Origin: Pseudomonas chlororaphis subsp. chlororaphis
GTDB taxonomy: Bacteria > Pseudomonadota > Gammaproteobacteria > Pseudomonadales > Pseudomonadaceae
Direction: 5' to 3'
Assembly: GCF_003945765.1 (NCBI RefSeq)
Contig: NZ_CP027712.1
Span: forward strand, 2,790,001-2,854,000
DNA: 64,000 nucleotides
Shown here: in pieces, positions 28,564-36,820 of the stretch
Position numbering within the stretch: the stretch's first letter is position 1
Layout: the number at the start of each line of letters is the position of its first letter
Position numbers and translations under genes: made by a program
Notes under the pieces: model-generated
The model's database searches: none
Told to the model about the DNA's origin: nothing
What the model saw: the letters and a program-made list of their open reading frames with translations, nothing else

Positions 28564-29653
28564 ACGAGCAAATAATATGCTGCTGTTGGCCTTGTCCGCC
28601 GGTATGGCGTCGATAGATGAGGATGAAACAAGAGGTTATGTCAAATATCTTCTGAGCTGTATCGACAGGCTCTGGTTGAATGAAAATCAGGAGCTTGTTG
28701 TGCAGTTCATGCACAAGACGAAGATGGTGTCGTTTGTCGACAGTATTTTTCCATTCGTTGAAAGTTGTCGGCTTTTCAAATTGGCGAAACTTTATCATGC
28801 GCTGGTTGCAGTGACCGCCGTCAGGCGTTCAATGCTGGAGCCGGTATTCAAGGCTCTCAAGTCTCGCAATGTTGACGTCATGCCTTATAAAGGTGTGGAC
28901 TTTATTTATAACTACCGTAGTCGCGCGGCCCATCGCTTTATCTCCGATGTGGATTTGATCGTCAGACGTGATCAGTTGCCTCTTGCGCTTGACGTGTTTG
29001 AAAACCAGGGTTTTTTCCAGGCTCAGGTCAGCAAAAACAAGTTGTCGCCCGATGGACAGTCCTTATATGTACAGCCATGGGCGTCGAAGTCCATGGCCGC
29101 ATGGCGGAACGAGCAGGATATCCGACCGTATATCAAGGTGGCGAAAGTAGAGGCTTTGCAAGTCCATCAGGAAATACTTTCCGAATATACGGTTATTTAT
29201 CTGTCGGGGCAGCCGATGGTGATTGCCTATATCGATCTGGAGTTTTCCGTGCTGCCGGGGGGCGATGAACTGGATGTCTGGAGGCGGACACGAAATGCCA
29301 GGGTCGCCGGCAATGCTTACCCCGGGCTTTGCCGCGAACTCTATGTTTGTTCATTGCTCCAGAGGGCCTGTAGCGTATCGAACATTCTAGAGGGGGCGGC
29401 TGTTTATCCCTTCGTGGATGCACTCAGAGTGCTGGTCGCCGGAGGCATCGACTGGGATTACCTCTGGACGCTGGCGCAGAGATACCAGCTCGTTGTAGTC
29501 GTTTCTCGCGGCCTGATCGAAGTGGCCGGCATGGTGAGGTCCGCGATACCGGCGCACGTGTTCAGCCGATGCCGTAAAAACCTGCAAGCCCATGAAGCAT
29601 CCCATGTTCCGCCGCTATTGGAATGGCTGGGGACGATCAATGCTGTCCGCTAG
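28550..29653 (+). CDS. NTP_transf_5-type nucleotidyltransferase
   Basis: 367 residues. The core signature is VMPYKGVDFIYNYRSRAAHRFISDVDLIVRR, with K114-G115 and the metal-binding pair D133-x-D135, as in the NTP_transf_5 family of minimal nucleotidyltransferases. Members occur in peptide and polysaccharide clusters, including lasso peptide loci, where they are thought to act with HPr-kinase-like proteins. ATG 28550 is chosen over an upstream frame because the peptide gene with a strong ribosome site covers that space. Clearly AT-richer codon use than the surrounding chromosome suggests horizontal origin. The acceptor substrate is unknown. Confidence 0.75.
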   Translation: MIVDERANNMLLLALSAGMASIDEDETRGYVKYLLSCIDRLWLNENQELVVQFMHKTKMVSFVDSIFPFVESCRLFKLAKLYHALVAVTAVRRSMLEPVFKALKSRNVDVMPYKGVDFIYNYRSRAAHRFISDVDLIVRRDQLPLALDVFENQGFFQAQVSKNKLSPDGQSLYVQPWASKSMAAWRNEQDIRPYIKVAKVEALQVHQEILSEYTVIYLSGQPMVIAYIDLEFSVLPGGDELDVWRRTRNARVAGNAYPGLCRELYVCSLLQRACSVSNILEGAAVYPFVDALRVLVAGGIDWDYLWTLAQRYQLVVVVSRGLIEVAGMVRSAIPAHVFSRCRKNLQAHEASHVPPLLEWLGTINAVR

Positions 29654-29713
29654 TTGATGGTGTCTGGTGTCTGGTGTCCGGGGTACGGGTTAAACAACAA
29701 GGACGATGTGCAC

Positions 29714-30628
29714 ATGTGGATCAACACACCGAAGTCGAATGCCGGCCGTCTTTGCGTGATCGGAGGTACCGGTCAGGTCGGACAGTCTCTGATGTCATTG
29801 CTGGGAAGCTGCGAAAACTGGGAGGTGGTGTTCTATGTTGAAAGCCATGAACAAGCCTGTCGGCTGGAATGCAGCTTTCAAGATCATCTGGCGCAGAACT
29901 GGAAGATATCCTTCGATCGGGCCTCCATAGCTAATAGCCATACCGTTCTTTTTATCGCCGGTACCAAAACTGCTGCGCAGGGCAGTAAAAATGATTTGTT
30001 TGCCGACAACAAGAAGATTATCGATCGTTATCTGGAGTTGATGCGTGGGAAAAATATCATCCTGGTGACGAATCCCTGCACTCGGTTGGGTTGGTATGTC
30101 GAATCGACTATCGATGCTTTCACCATTGGCGTCGGCGTACAGAACGACTATAACCGCTTGTCTTATCAGAAACCTGATATCGATTATATTTTTGGGGCGC
30201 ACAATATACAGGAGCAAGTGTTCTACGATGTTCGAGAAGAGTGCGTGTTCGACGGATTTTCCAATGCGCAGCTCTATAGGTATCATCGTGAGACTCAAGA
30301 TAAATATGTGAGCGCGCAACTGTTTGACTTGCTCAGGGAGGAACTGAGCCAGGATGAATATTTTAAATGGTGGAAGATGCAGCGCTATCACTCGATTGCG
30401 AATCTCTCCAGTTATTCTTGTGCTCGCGCGATTGTTCAAACGCTCGATTATATCGGCGGGGCTCGAGCCACAAAGATCCATGGGGAAGTCAGGGTGAGAC
30501 TGGCTTCGGGTGACAGCGTCTTTGTCGGTGTGCCCATTTGCAATGACCAACTTTATTGCACTTCTCGATCACTTGAATCGTTTTTAAAGGCCAAGGACGA
30601 ATACTTTGAGAAATACAGGCTGGCGTGA
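29714..30628 (+). CDS. LDH/MDH-fold NAD-dependent dehydrogenase-like protein
   Basis: 304 residues. The Rossmann motif RLCVIGGTGQVGQSLMSLL lies at residues 12-30. SKNDLFADNKKIIDRYLELM followed by NIILVTNPCTRLG matches the lactate/malate dehydrogenase segment normally ending NPVD. The catalytic-type residues seem kept: Asp and Arg of NDYNRLSY and His of FGAHN. The Arg of the mobile loop appears replaced by Lys. It may reduce an unusual 2-oxoacid, such as the product of the KdsA paralogue downstream. The start follows AAGGACG. AT-rich like its upstream neighbour, with a 23-bp overlap with the next gene. Confidence 0.65.
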   Translation: MWINTPKSNAGRLCVIGGTGQVGQSLMSLLGSCENWEVVFYVESHEQACRLECSFQDHLAQNWKISFDRASIANSHTVLFIAGTKTAAQGSKNDLFADNKKIIDRYLELMRGKNIILVTNPCTRLGWYVESTIDAFTIGVGVQNDYNRLSYQKPDIDYIFGAHNIQEQVFYDVREECVFDGFSNAQLYRYHRETQDKYVSAQLFDLLREELSQDEYFKWWKMQRYHSIANLSSYSCARAIVQTLDYIGGARATKIHGEVRVRLASGDSVFVGVPICNDQLYCTSRSLESFLKAKDEYFEKYRLA

Positions 30629-31577
30629 GTTCGATTTGAATTACTATGGTTTGGTCGACTTGAGGGTCTGCTGTACGGGCCAGCAGGATGCCGAACTATT
30701 CGAAGGCGTCCTTAAGGATTATCTGCTGCCGTTCCTGCAGTTGAAGCAACCTGCTGGCCAACCTCATTACACAATTGTGTTGCGCCAAGGGGTTTTTACT
30801 CAGGTCGGACCCGATTGGCAGCCCATGACGTTCTTGTTGGATGACGCTGTTTCGGACTTTCGTTTTGGCAAGATAAAACAGTACTCCCCGTCAAGGCGCG
30901 ACATATTCAATCCTCTGAATGGAACGCTATTCAGCATTTCCGGCACCCAGATCGAGATTGTTTATGTGACCGAGGAGGCCTTGATCAAGGATGTTCAGCG
31001 GGTCATCAAACAACTGCTGATCACTGAAATAGAAAACACCGGCGGTGCCGTGCTGCATGCCTCCGCTTTTTCGTTGGCCGGTAGAGCCATTTGTTATGTC
31101 GGAGAGAAGGGGCAGGGCAAGACTACTTGCTTGTTGGAATCGCTGAAGGCCGAGGGTGCCCGGTACATCACCAATGACCGTTTGCTCCTCATACCGATTG
31201 CCGGGGCGTTCCATGTATTGGGGTGGTTCGAGGAGCTGCGGCTGGTTCAGCCCTCTGGCGGCAGGAAGAAGAAGGTAAGGGTCTCGCAACTGTGTGAGCC
31301 CTCGCAGATAGAGACGTGGCCGGTGCTGCCCAAACTTATCGTATTGCCCGACTGCCAGAGCAGGCTGGCGGGCGAGAGTGACGATCGGAAGGTGATAGCA
31401 GGGCAGTTGTTGACGCCTGTCGATCCACAGCGCCCGAAGTGGCTTGGGTATTCGAAGTCGCTGAGCTTTGACAGCAATGCCTTGCTCGACCCCCTCCCGG
31501 TAAAGCGTCTTGAGTGGCAATTCGAGGAGCGAGAGACGCTGCTTAGCAAGATCCGAGAGGTTGTTGCCAGTGTATGA
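30606..31577 (+). CDS. HPr-kinase-like protein (HprK C-terminal fold)
   Basis: 323 residues. The C-terminal half has GGAVLHASAFSLAGRAICYVGEKGQGKTTCLLESL: an LHAS strand followed by a P-loop G166-EKGQGKT-173, then YITNDRLLLIP with Asp191, as in HPr kinase/phosphorylase relatives. The N-terminal 120 residues are unassigned. Relatives phosphorylate serine residues in proteins or lasso peptides; others sit in polysaccharide operons. It starts with TTG at 30606 (AAGGA upstream), overlapping the LDH-like gene, and its stop overlaps the sulfotransferase. The phosphoacceptor is unknown. Confidence 0.75.
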   Translation: MRNTGWREFDLNYYGLVDLRVCCTGQQDAELFEGVLKDYLLPFLQLKQPAGQPHYTIVLRQGVFTQVGPDWQPMTFLLDDAVSDFRFGKIKQYSPSRRDIFNPLNGTLFSISGTQIEIVYVTEEALIKDVQRVIKQLLITEIENTGGAVLHASAFSLAGRAICYVGEKGQGKTTCLLESLKAEGARYITNDRLLLIPIAGAFHVLGWFEELRLVQPSGGRKKKVRVSQLCEPSQIETWPVLPKLIVLPDCQSRLAGESDDRKVIAGQLLTPVDPQRPKWLGYSKSLSFDSNALLDPLPVKRLEWQFEERETLLSKIREVVASV

Positions 31578-32292
31578 CCTCGTGCTGGTCGTCGGTCCTT
31601 GTAGGAGCGGGACTACTTTTGTCTTCAACGCTTTGTCGCACAGCGACTTCGTGGGTTTTTTCCAACCCTTGAAGCATCAGATCCGCTGCGCCCTCAGCGG
31701 GACGTCGAGCGAGACGCGACTGGAGCGTTATGCAGGGAGGCGCGTTGTGGTCAAGGAGGCATTTGGCCCCTACCGCCTGGAGGAGGCGGACTACGACCCG
31801 GTTCGCAAGGCTATCGATATTTTCCAGGCCGAAAAAGTCTTGCTCGTGCTGGTCTTGCGTTCGCCGGTGCAATGCCTGGCGTCATGGGAAAAAGCCTTTT
31901 ATCCCGACAGCCCTGTCAACGATCAAGTGTTCAACCAGGCCTATCTGAACACCCTGCGACTGCAGCGTAAGTATGCGCAGGTCTTGGACGTTGAAACCCT
32001 GATCCTGGAGCAGGAACAACCCTTCATTCGCACCCTGGACGAGATCAGGGCCAGGCTCGGAGGTACGGATGCGAGCCAGCGTTATAGCGACTATGTGAAA
32101 CCCCGGGACCCGCGTCGATACGAGGTTCGTGGCCTGCTGGACAAGGCGCTGCAGGGCAAGGACTACAACGCCGCTTACGTCTCGAAAGAGGCGGCAAGCG
32201 TGGACATGTCGCGAATAGCCGTGGCGTTGCAATGCTACGGCACCGCCCAGCGTGGCTGGAACGAACCGAGCGAGAACTTTCATGAGCTATGA
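31570..32292 (+). CDS. PAPS-dependent sulfotransferase
   Basis: 240 residues. The 5'-phosphosulfate loop VYDLVLVVGPCRSGTTFVFN lies at the N-terminus and the 3'-phosphate motif VLVLRSPVQCLASWEKAF near residue 100. These are the two PAPS-binding hallmarks of sulfotransferases. The GTG start at 31570 is preceded by GAGAGG and overlaps the kinase stop. The APS kinase encoded 1.5 kb downstream would supply PAPS. This suggests that the cluster product, or an intermediate, carries a sulfate ester or amide. The acceptor is unknown. Confidence 0.8.
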   Translation: MYDLVLVVGPCRSGTTFVFNALSHSDFVGFFQPLKHQIRCALSGTSSETRLERYAGRRVVVKEAFGPYRLEEADYDPVRKAIDIFQAEKVLLVLVLRSPVQCLASWEKAFYPDSPVNDQVFNQAYLNTLRLQRKYAQVLDVETLILEQEQPFIRTLDEIRARLGGTDASQRYSDYVKPRDPRRYEVRGLLDKALQGKDYNAAYVSKEAASVDMSRIAVALQCYGTAQRGWNEPSENFHEL

Positions 32293-33130
32293 AGTGCTGC
32301 ATAAGCTGTTTCCTGAGCGTCGCCAAGGGATTCGTGAGAACGAACTGTTTATCTTTGCCGGTCCCTGCGTGGTCGAAAATGAAAGCGTCACGTTCCGGAT
32401 TGCCGAAGAACTGGCGCAAGTTCGCCAGGCCTGCGGGATTGATATCGTATTCAAGGCGAGTTTCGTGAAGGCGAACCGAACCTCCAAGGACAGTTTCACC
32501 GGGCTGGCTCTGGACCAGTCGCTGAGCATCCTGCAGGCGGTCAAGACCCGCTTTGGCTTGAAGGTCCTGAGCGACGTGCACGAGTACACCAACCTCGACG
32601 AGATAGCCGACGTCGTCGATGTGTTGCAGACCCCGGCCTTTCTGGTGAGACAGACCGAATTCCTGAGGCGGGTAGCCGCTGCCGGTAAACCGATAAACAT
32701 CAAGAAGGGCCAGTTCCTGAGTCCGACGGAAATGATCAGTGCCGTCGACAAGATCCTGTCCTTTGGTAATAGCGACTTGTTGGTATGCGAGCGCGGCAGC
32801 TCATTTGGCTACAACTACCTGGTCAACGATTTTCGAGGGATGCAGCAGTTGATGCAGAGGGCGCAACCATTGGTATTCGACGCCACGCATTCCGTTCAGC
32901 GCCCCGGCGCTTTGGGTGATAGTTCCGGTGGGGACGCCAGGTACGCGCCGAGGCTGGCCAAGGCGGCAGTGGCGGCGGGCGTGGATGGCATCTTTATGGA
33001 AACCCACCCGGACCCCGCCGCGGCGCTGAGCGACGGTCCCAACATGATCCCTTTGGCTCTCGTCAAGCGCTTGCTGGGCGAGTTGAAGGAGCTTCATCAA
33101 GTGGTCAAAGGGCAATCTGCCTATATCTGA
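32282..33130 (+). CDS. KdsA paralogue (3-deoxy-8-phosphooctulonate synthase-like PEP aldolase)
   Basis: 282 residues, full length for KDO-8-phosphate synthase, which condenses PEP with arabinose 5-phosphate. Conserved parts: FAGPCVVENE, FKASFVKANRTS, VLSDVHEY, NIKKGQFLSPTEM, ERGSSFGYNYLV, VFDATHSVQ and METHPDPAAALSDGPNM. The common FDKANR Asp is Val here. The gene overlaps the sulfotransferase stop. No kdsB, kdsC, kdsD or lipopolysaccharide transferase is nearby, so it is probably not the housekeeping enzyme. It may make a 3-deoxy-ulosonate for the cluster product, possibly from another aldehyde. Confidence 0.85.
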   Translation: MSYEVLHKLFPERRQGIRENELFIFAGPCVVENESVTFRIAEELAQVRQACGIDIVFKASFVKANRTSKDSFTGLALDQSLSILQAVKTRFGLKVLSDVHEYTNLDEIADVVDVLQTPAFLVRQTEFLRRVAAAGKPINIKKGQFLSPTEMISAVDKILSFGNSDLLVCERGSSFGYNYLVNDFRGMQQLMQRAQPLVFDATHSVQRPGALGDSSGGDARYAPRLAKAAVAAGVDGIFMETHPDPAAALSDGPNMIPLALVKRLLGELKELHQVVKGQSAYI

Positions 33131-33174
33131 TACAGGTCTGATCGTACCGATCAATCCAGCAAAAGGAGCTCGCT

Positions 33175-33828
33175 GTGAATTGGCAAAGTTGGCATGAGAA
33201 CTACCGGGATTTTTCGCCACTGCAAGCACGACTTGTGGAAGTCAGTCGGCAGGTCGCGGAGGCGATCGACTCGATGGCGTCACCGCATGTGCAGATATTG
33301 AGTCTGTGCGCAGGCGATGGGCGTGATCTATTGCAGGCCTTGTCGTCGGTGCAGGCGGGCAAAGCGGTGGACGCGACCTTGATCGAGTTCGATCAGGCGT
33401 TGGTTGACCAGGGCCGAAGAGCATTCGCCGCTCAGGGGTGGGGCGACAGCGTGCGGTTTCGCTGCGCGGATGCGACGTTGTTTTCCACCTACCGGGATTT
33501 GCCCAAGGTCGAGCTGGTCATGGTGTGCGGAGTATTCGGCAATGTACGCAACGAGCATGTGCAGAGGCTGATAGGTGCGTTGCCGGGGTTTTGCCGTCCC
33601 GGGGCCCGGGTCGTGTGGACCCGAAGCCTCAATGAATTCGACGATGGGGAAGCGGCCGCAGACCACATAAGGCGCTGTTTTGCGCGCTCTGGTTTTCGCG
33701 AGGCGGTGTTCGCGCGGACCCCGGAAGGTACATTTGCCGTCGGCAGTTTCATTTATGAAGGGGAGCAAGAATGTCTGCCGGCTACGGGGCAGATGTTCGA
33801 GTTTTCTGCATTCTGGGATCGGCACTGA
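33175..33828 (+). CDS. Class I SAM-dependent methyltransferase-like protein
   Basis: 217 residues. SAM-binding motif I is VQILSLCAGDGRDLLQAL (residue 40 on), followed by the acidic ATLIEFDQALVDQG and ELVMVCGVFGNV. The GTG start at 33175 has a perfect AAAGGAG. The stop overlaps the APS kinase start. It probably O- or N-methylates the cluster product, but the acceptor cannot be read. Confidence 0.75.
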   Translation: MNWQSWHENYRDFSPLQARLVEVSRQVAEAIDSMASPHVQILSLCAGDGRDLLQALSSVQAGKAVDATLIEFDQALVDQGRRAFAAQGWGDSVRFRCADATLFSTYRDLPKVELVMVCGVFGNVRNEHVQRLIGALPGFCRPGARVVWTRSLNEFDDGEAAADHIRRCFARSGFREAVFARTPEGTFAVGSFIYEGEQECLPATGQMFEFSAFWDRH

Positions 33829-34451
33829 TGGCGGATAGACAGATGCTCGCTCAGAACCTGACCTGGCACGGCAGCTCGGTAACGCCCGAGATGCGGGCGA
33901 TATTGTCGGCGCAACGCCCTTTGACACTGTGGTTCACCGGATTGAGCGCCGCGGGCAAGAGCACGCTGGCCTTCAACCTGGAGAGCTTGCTGGTCGCCAA
34001 ACGCATTCATTGCTGCGTCCTCGATGGCGACAATGTCCGTCATGGCCTGTGCCGCGACCTGGGTTTCGACAGTCAGGGTAGGACTGAGAATATACGGCGG
34101 GTGGCGGAAGTCGCGCGGCTGATGAACGATGCCGGGCTGGTCGTCATGGCGGCTTTCATTTCTCCCTATCGGCGGGATCGGGAGCTGGCCAGGAGCATTA
34201 TCGGGGTGGAGCGCTTTCAGGAAGTGCATGTCAGCGCCCCGCTTCATGTCTGCGAAAGCCGGGACCCGAAGGGGCTTTACAGGAAAGCACGCAGGGGCGA
34301 GCTAAGTGGCTTTACCGGTGTCGATGACCCCTATGAAGTACCGGACTGTCCGCACGTTTACCTAGACACCTCCCGTACTTCTTTGTCTGAGTGTCTCGAA
34401 CGGCTGTCCGGGTTGGTAACCGTTCGTCCGCACCACGACGCGCAGGGATAA
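33828..34451 (+). CDS. cysC: Adenylylsulfate (APS) kinase
   Basis: 207 residues, full-length APS kinase that phosphorylates APS to PAPS. Motifs: P-loop GLSAAGKST (from residue 38), LDGDNVRHGLCRDLGF, RTENIRRVAEVARLMNDAG, AAFISPYRRDRE and RDPKGLYRKARRG. All expected active-site positions are present; the P-loop has Ala where Gly/Ser is common. No ATP sulfurylase lies in the cluster, so APS must come from the housekeeping pathway. With the sulfotransferase it forms a self-contained PAPS module. The ATG overlaps the methyltransferase stop. Confidence 0.9.
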   Translation: MADRQMLAQNLTWHGSSVTPEMRAILSAQRPLTLWFTGLSAAGKSTLAFNLESLLVAKRIHCCVLDGDNVRHGLCRDLGFDSQGRTENIRRVAEVARLMNDAGLVVMAAFISPYRRDRELARSIIGVERFQEVHVSAPLHVCESRDPKGLYRKARRGELSGFTGVDDPYEVPDCPHVYLDTSRTSLSECLERLSGLVTVRPHHDAQG

Positions 34452-34498
34452 ATGCTGTGGCTGCGGGCACTTGGCCACGGAATGGGGCAGGCATCTGA

Positions 34499-35644
34499 TT
34501 GATTGCGTTCGTATTGTTTTGGGCTCAGTTCCTGGTCGTTGGCAATCTCCTCATCATGCCGGTGTTATTGCTGGGCGTGCGTGACGGGTTTTCCCTGGAC
34601 GCCTGTTCAATGGGGCTGTTGCTGGCTGCGTTTCCCTTGATGGCATTGATTGGCAACCTGTTCGTCGGGCGGTTCATCGATAAAGTCGGTCGGCCCCTGA
34701 GCCTGCAACTGGGGCTCTGCATGAGTGCTGCCTGCTTTCTCCTCATGTTCTTTGCCGAGAACGGCAGCGCCGCCATTGTCTCGCGGGGCCTGACAGGTCT
34801 GTGCATGCCCCTGATAGGGGCGAGCCTGTATGCGGTGATCGCGGATGTCTATGCCGGCCAGGCGCGTCGGCGAGTCACCGCGCTGGTCAGCACCGCCGCT
34901 TCATTGGCGGGACTGGTCATTCTGCCGCTGGGGATAGGCTTCTCTACCGCGGCGAGATGGCATTACGTTTTTCTGGCGTTCGCCATGGCCAGCCTTGGCC
35001 TGGGAGTGATCAGCTACTTTTCATACTATCGCCGCTATGCCCCCGCGCGGGCGGAGGCGGCCGGTGTCAGGCAAGGTGCCGCGAGGCTTTATCTGGATGA
35101 TGGGGTATTACGCAGCTATGCCTTGTTGTACTGGTTTCAGGGCTTTGCCTATTTCGCATTGATTTCATGGATGCCGTCATATTTTCAACGGCTGCTGGAC
35201 GACGGCGAGTCGTCCATGGCGCTGTTTTTCGGCGGAGCCGGGGCTGTGCTGGGGGCATGGTGCCTGACGGCGTTGGCAGGCAGGCGAGCGAAGACGTTCT
35301 ACGTGGTGCTTGGGATCAACGGTATCGCCGTCCTGAGTCTTGCAGCTTCCACCCTGGGCTTGTGGGCCGCCTGTGCGGCCTGGTTCGTCTACAACGCCTG
35401 TCGCCAGTTGTTGTCCGCGCATATCCTCTCGGGAGCGAACGCGCATTGCGGCAATTCCGACCGCGGGACCTTGAACGCGACGATGAACGTGGGATACCAG
35501 GCGGTGGGAGCCGTTGCCGCATTCGTCGTCGCGCAACTGCCTTTCGTGCCTGATTCCATTTCGATCATTTGCATCATGGCGACGCTGATGTTGTTGCCGG
35601 GTTTTTACTTTTATAAAAGCCTCGGCCGTTCGGATGCATTGTGA
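34499..35644 (+). CDS. MFS exporter of the cluster
   Basis: 381 residues with about 11-12 transmembrane helices. The loop 2-3 motif GNLFVGRFIDKVGRPLSLQLG is diagnostic for the major facilitator superfamily. A TTG start at 34499 is required by an in-frame TGA directly upstream; translation initiation may therefore be weak. It is the last gene of the cluster, 47 bp after cysC, and likely exports the finished product. The substrate is unknown. Confidence 0.8.
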   Translation: MIAFVLFWAQFLVVGNLLIMPVLLLGVRDGFSLDACSMGLLLAAFPLMALIGNLFVGRFIDKVGRPLSLQLGLCMSAACFLLMFFAENGSAAIVSRGLTGLCMPLIGASLYAVIADVYAGQARRRVTALVSTAASLAGLVILPLGIGFSTAARWHYVFLAFAMASLGLGVISYFSYYRRYAPARAEAAGVRQGAARLYLDDGVLRSYALLYWFQGFAYFALISWMPSYFQRLLDDGESSMALFFGGAGAVLGAWCLTALAGRRAKTFYVVLGINGIAVLSLAASTLGLWAACAAWFVYNACRQLLSAHILSGANAHCGNSDRGTLNATMNVGYQAVGAVAAFVVAQLPFVPDSISIICIMATLMLLPGFYFYKSLGRSDAL

Positions 35645-36337
35645 GTCATGAAGGGGTGCATGTGAGGGGGTGAGAGATATGGCACCCAAGGCAACGGGTG
35701 GGAAGAATACGGAAGTCGCCGGATAAAACAGGATGGCCCCCAAGAATACTGGGCTTTATGAGGCTATTCGGGGGGCGAGTTTCTTTCGGTGCCAAACACG
35801 TTGCAGGATGCATACTTAAGAAGAATGAGCGGATGGCTCGTTTCTCGTGGGCTGTTTGGCATTTCGACTACGTGCTAGTCGTTTGCATGAAGTGGCCGGT
35901 TTCAAAGGATTACATGTCTATTTGGCGATTCAGTTTGCTATCTGGACGTGGGGCATAGGAAACGAACAAAGACCGAAGCGCTCGCCGGTCCGGCTCGGCC
36001 TATTAAAGCGCTGCATCAACGAGCCGGGCGGGCGGGTAATCGATGGGGCCTGTGGACTACGCTGAGCTTGCTTGAGTGTCTTGAACGGGTGCGGGTCAGC
36101 GCTCCTGACCAGCAGGTCGCTTTCAGGACACGATGGGTCGCCTGGGTGCAATCGCCGGACCATGGCGATGGGCAAGCTTCCAGGATGCCCCGGACCCGGT
36201 GCGCCAAGACACTTGGCCGGAGAGCAAGAATGGCGACCGAGGATCCACGCCTCCGTGACGTGGCCGGGCGCTGCAGCCGAAGACTCCGGACGGCTACCGC
36301 TATATAGCGATGTCGTTCGAGATGCCGAGGTACGTTT
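35645..36337. other. Intergenic region between the cluster and the formate dehydrogenase genes
   Basis: About 690 bp without a convincing gene. Two tiny frames with similar starts are present. One is at 35679-35726 (MAPKATGGKNTEVAG, preceded by GAGGGGGTGAG) and the other at 35733-35819 (28 codons, MAPKNTGLYEAIRG then a Cys-containing tail). The left 250 bp are AT-rich like the cluster start. The right part is chromosomal-like and should hold the fds promoter, but no clear consensus was seen. Confidence 0.35.
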
Positions 36338-36820
36338 ATGTCTGATGACACGCTTCACCTGCCTCTGATTCACAGCGTATTGGAGCGCGAAAAGGACACT
36401 CCCGGTGCCTTGTTGCCCATTCTCCACGCCATTCAGGACGGTTGCGGGTACATCCCCGACACCGCCATCCCCGAGATCGCCCATGCCCTCAACCTCAGCC
36501 TGGCTGAAGTGCACGGCGTGATCAGCTTCTACCACGATTTCCGTACCACGCCGCCCGCGCGCCATACCCTGCGCCTGTGCCGGGCCGAGTCCTGCCAGAG
36601 CCGGGGCGCCGAAGGCCTGGCCGCGCAGCTGCGCGAACAACTGTTGCTGGACGACCATGGCACCACGGCCGATGGCAGTATCAACTTGCGACCGGTCTAT
36701 TGCCTGGGGGCCTGCGCCTGTTCGCCGGCCCTGGAACTGGACGGCGAACTGCACGCCCGGATCACCCCCGAGCGCCTGCGCCAGCTGGTGAGTGGCTGCC
36801 TGGAGGATGGCGCATGCTGA
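36338..36820 (+). CDS. fdsG: NAD-dependent formate dehydrogenase gamma subunit
   Basis: 160 residues, NuoE-like [2Fe-2S] subunit. Cluster ligands are in LCRAESCQSRGAEG and YCLGACACSPAL (C-x4-C and C-x3-C). The N-terminal helical part LLPILHAIQDGCGYIPDTAIPEIAHALNLSLAEVHGVISFYHDF is typical. First gene of fdsGBAD; its stop overlaps the fdsB ATG. The complex oxidises formate to CO2 and reduces NAD+ in the cytoplasm, and fdsG links the electron path to the FMN subunit. Confidence 0.93.
   Translation: MSDDTLHLPLIHSVLEREKDTPGALLPILHAIQDGCGYIPDTAIPEIAHALNLSLAEVHGVISFYHDFRTTPPARHTLRLCRAESCQSRGAEGLAAQLREQLLLDDHGTTADGSINLRPVYCLGACACSPALELDGELHARITPERLRQLVSGCLEDGAC

Noticed and set aside
35698..35958. 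86-codon frame after the MFS gene
   Set aside because: GTG start without ribosome site, no recognisable domain, and it conflicts with the better-supported tiny frames; treated as non-coding.
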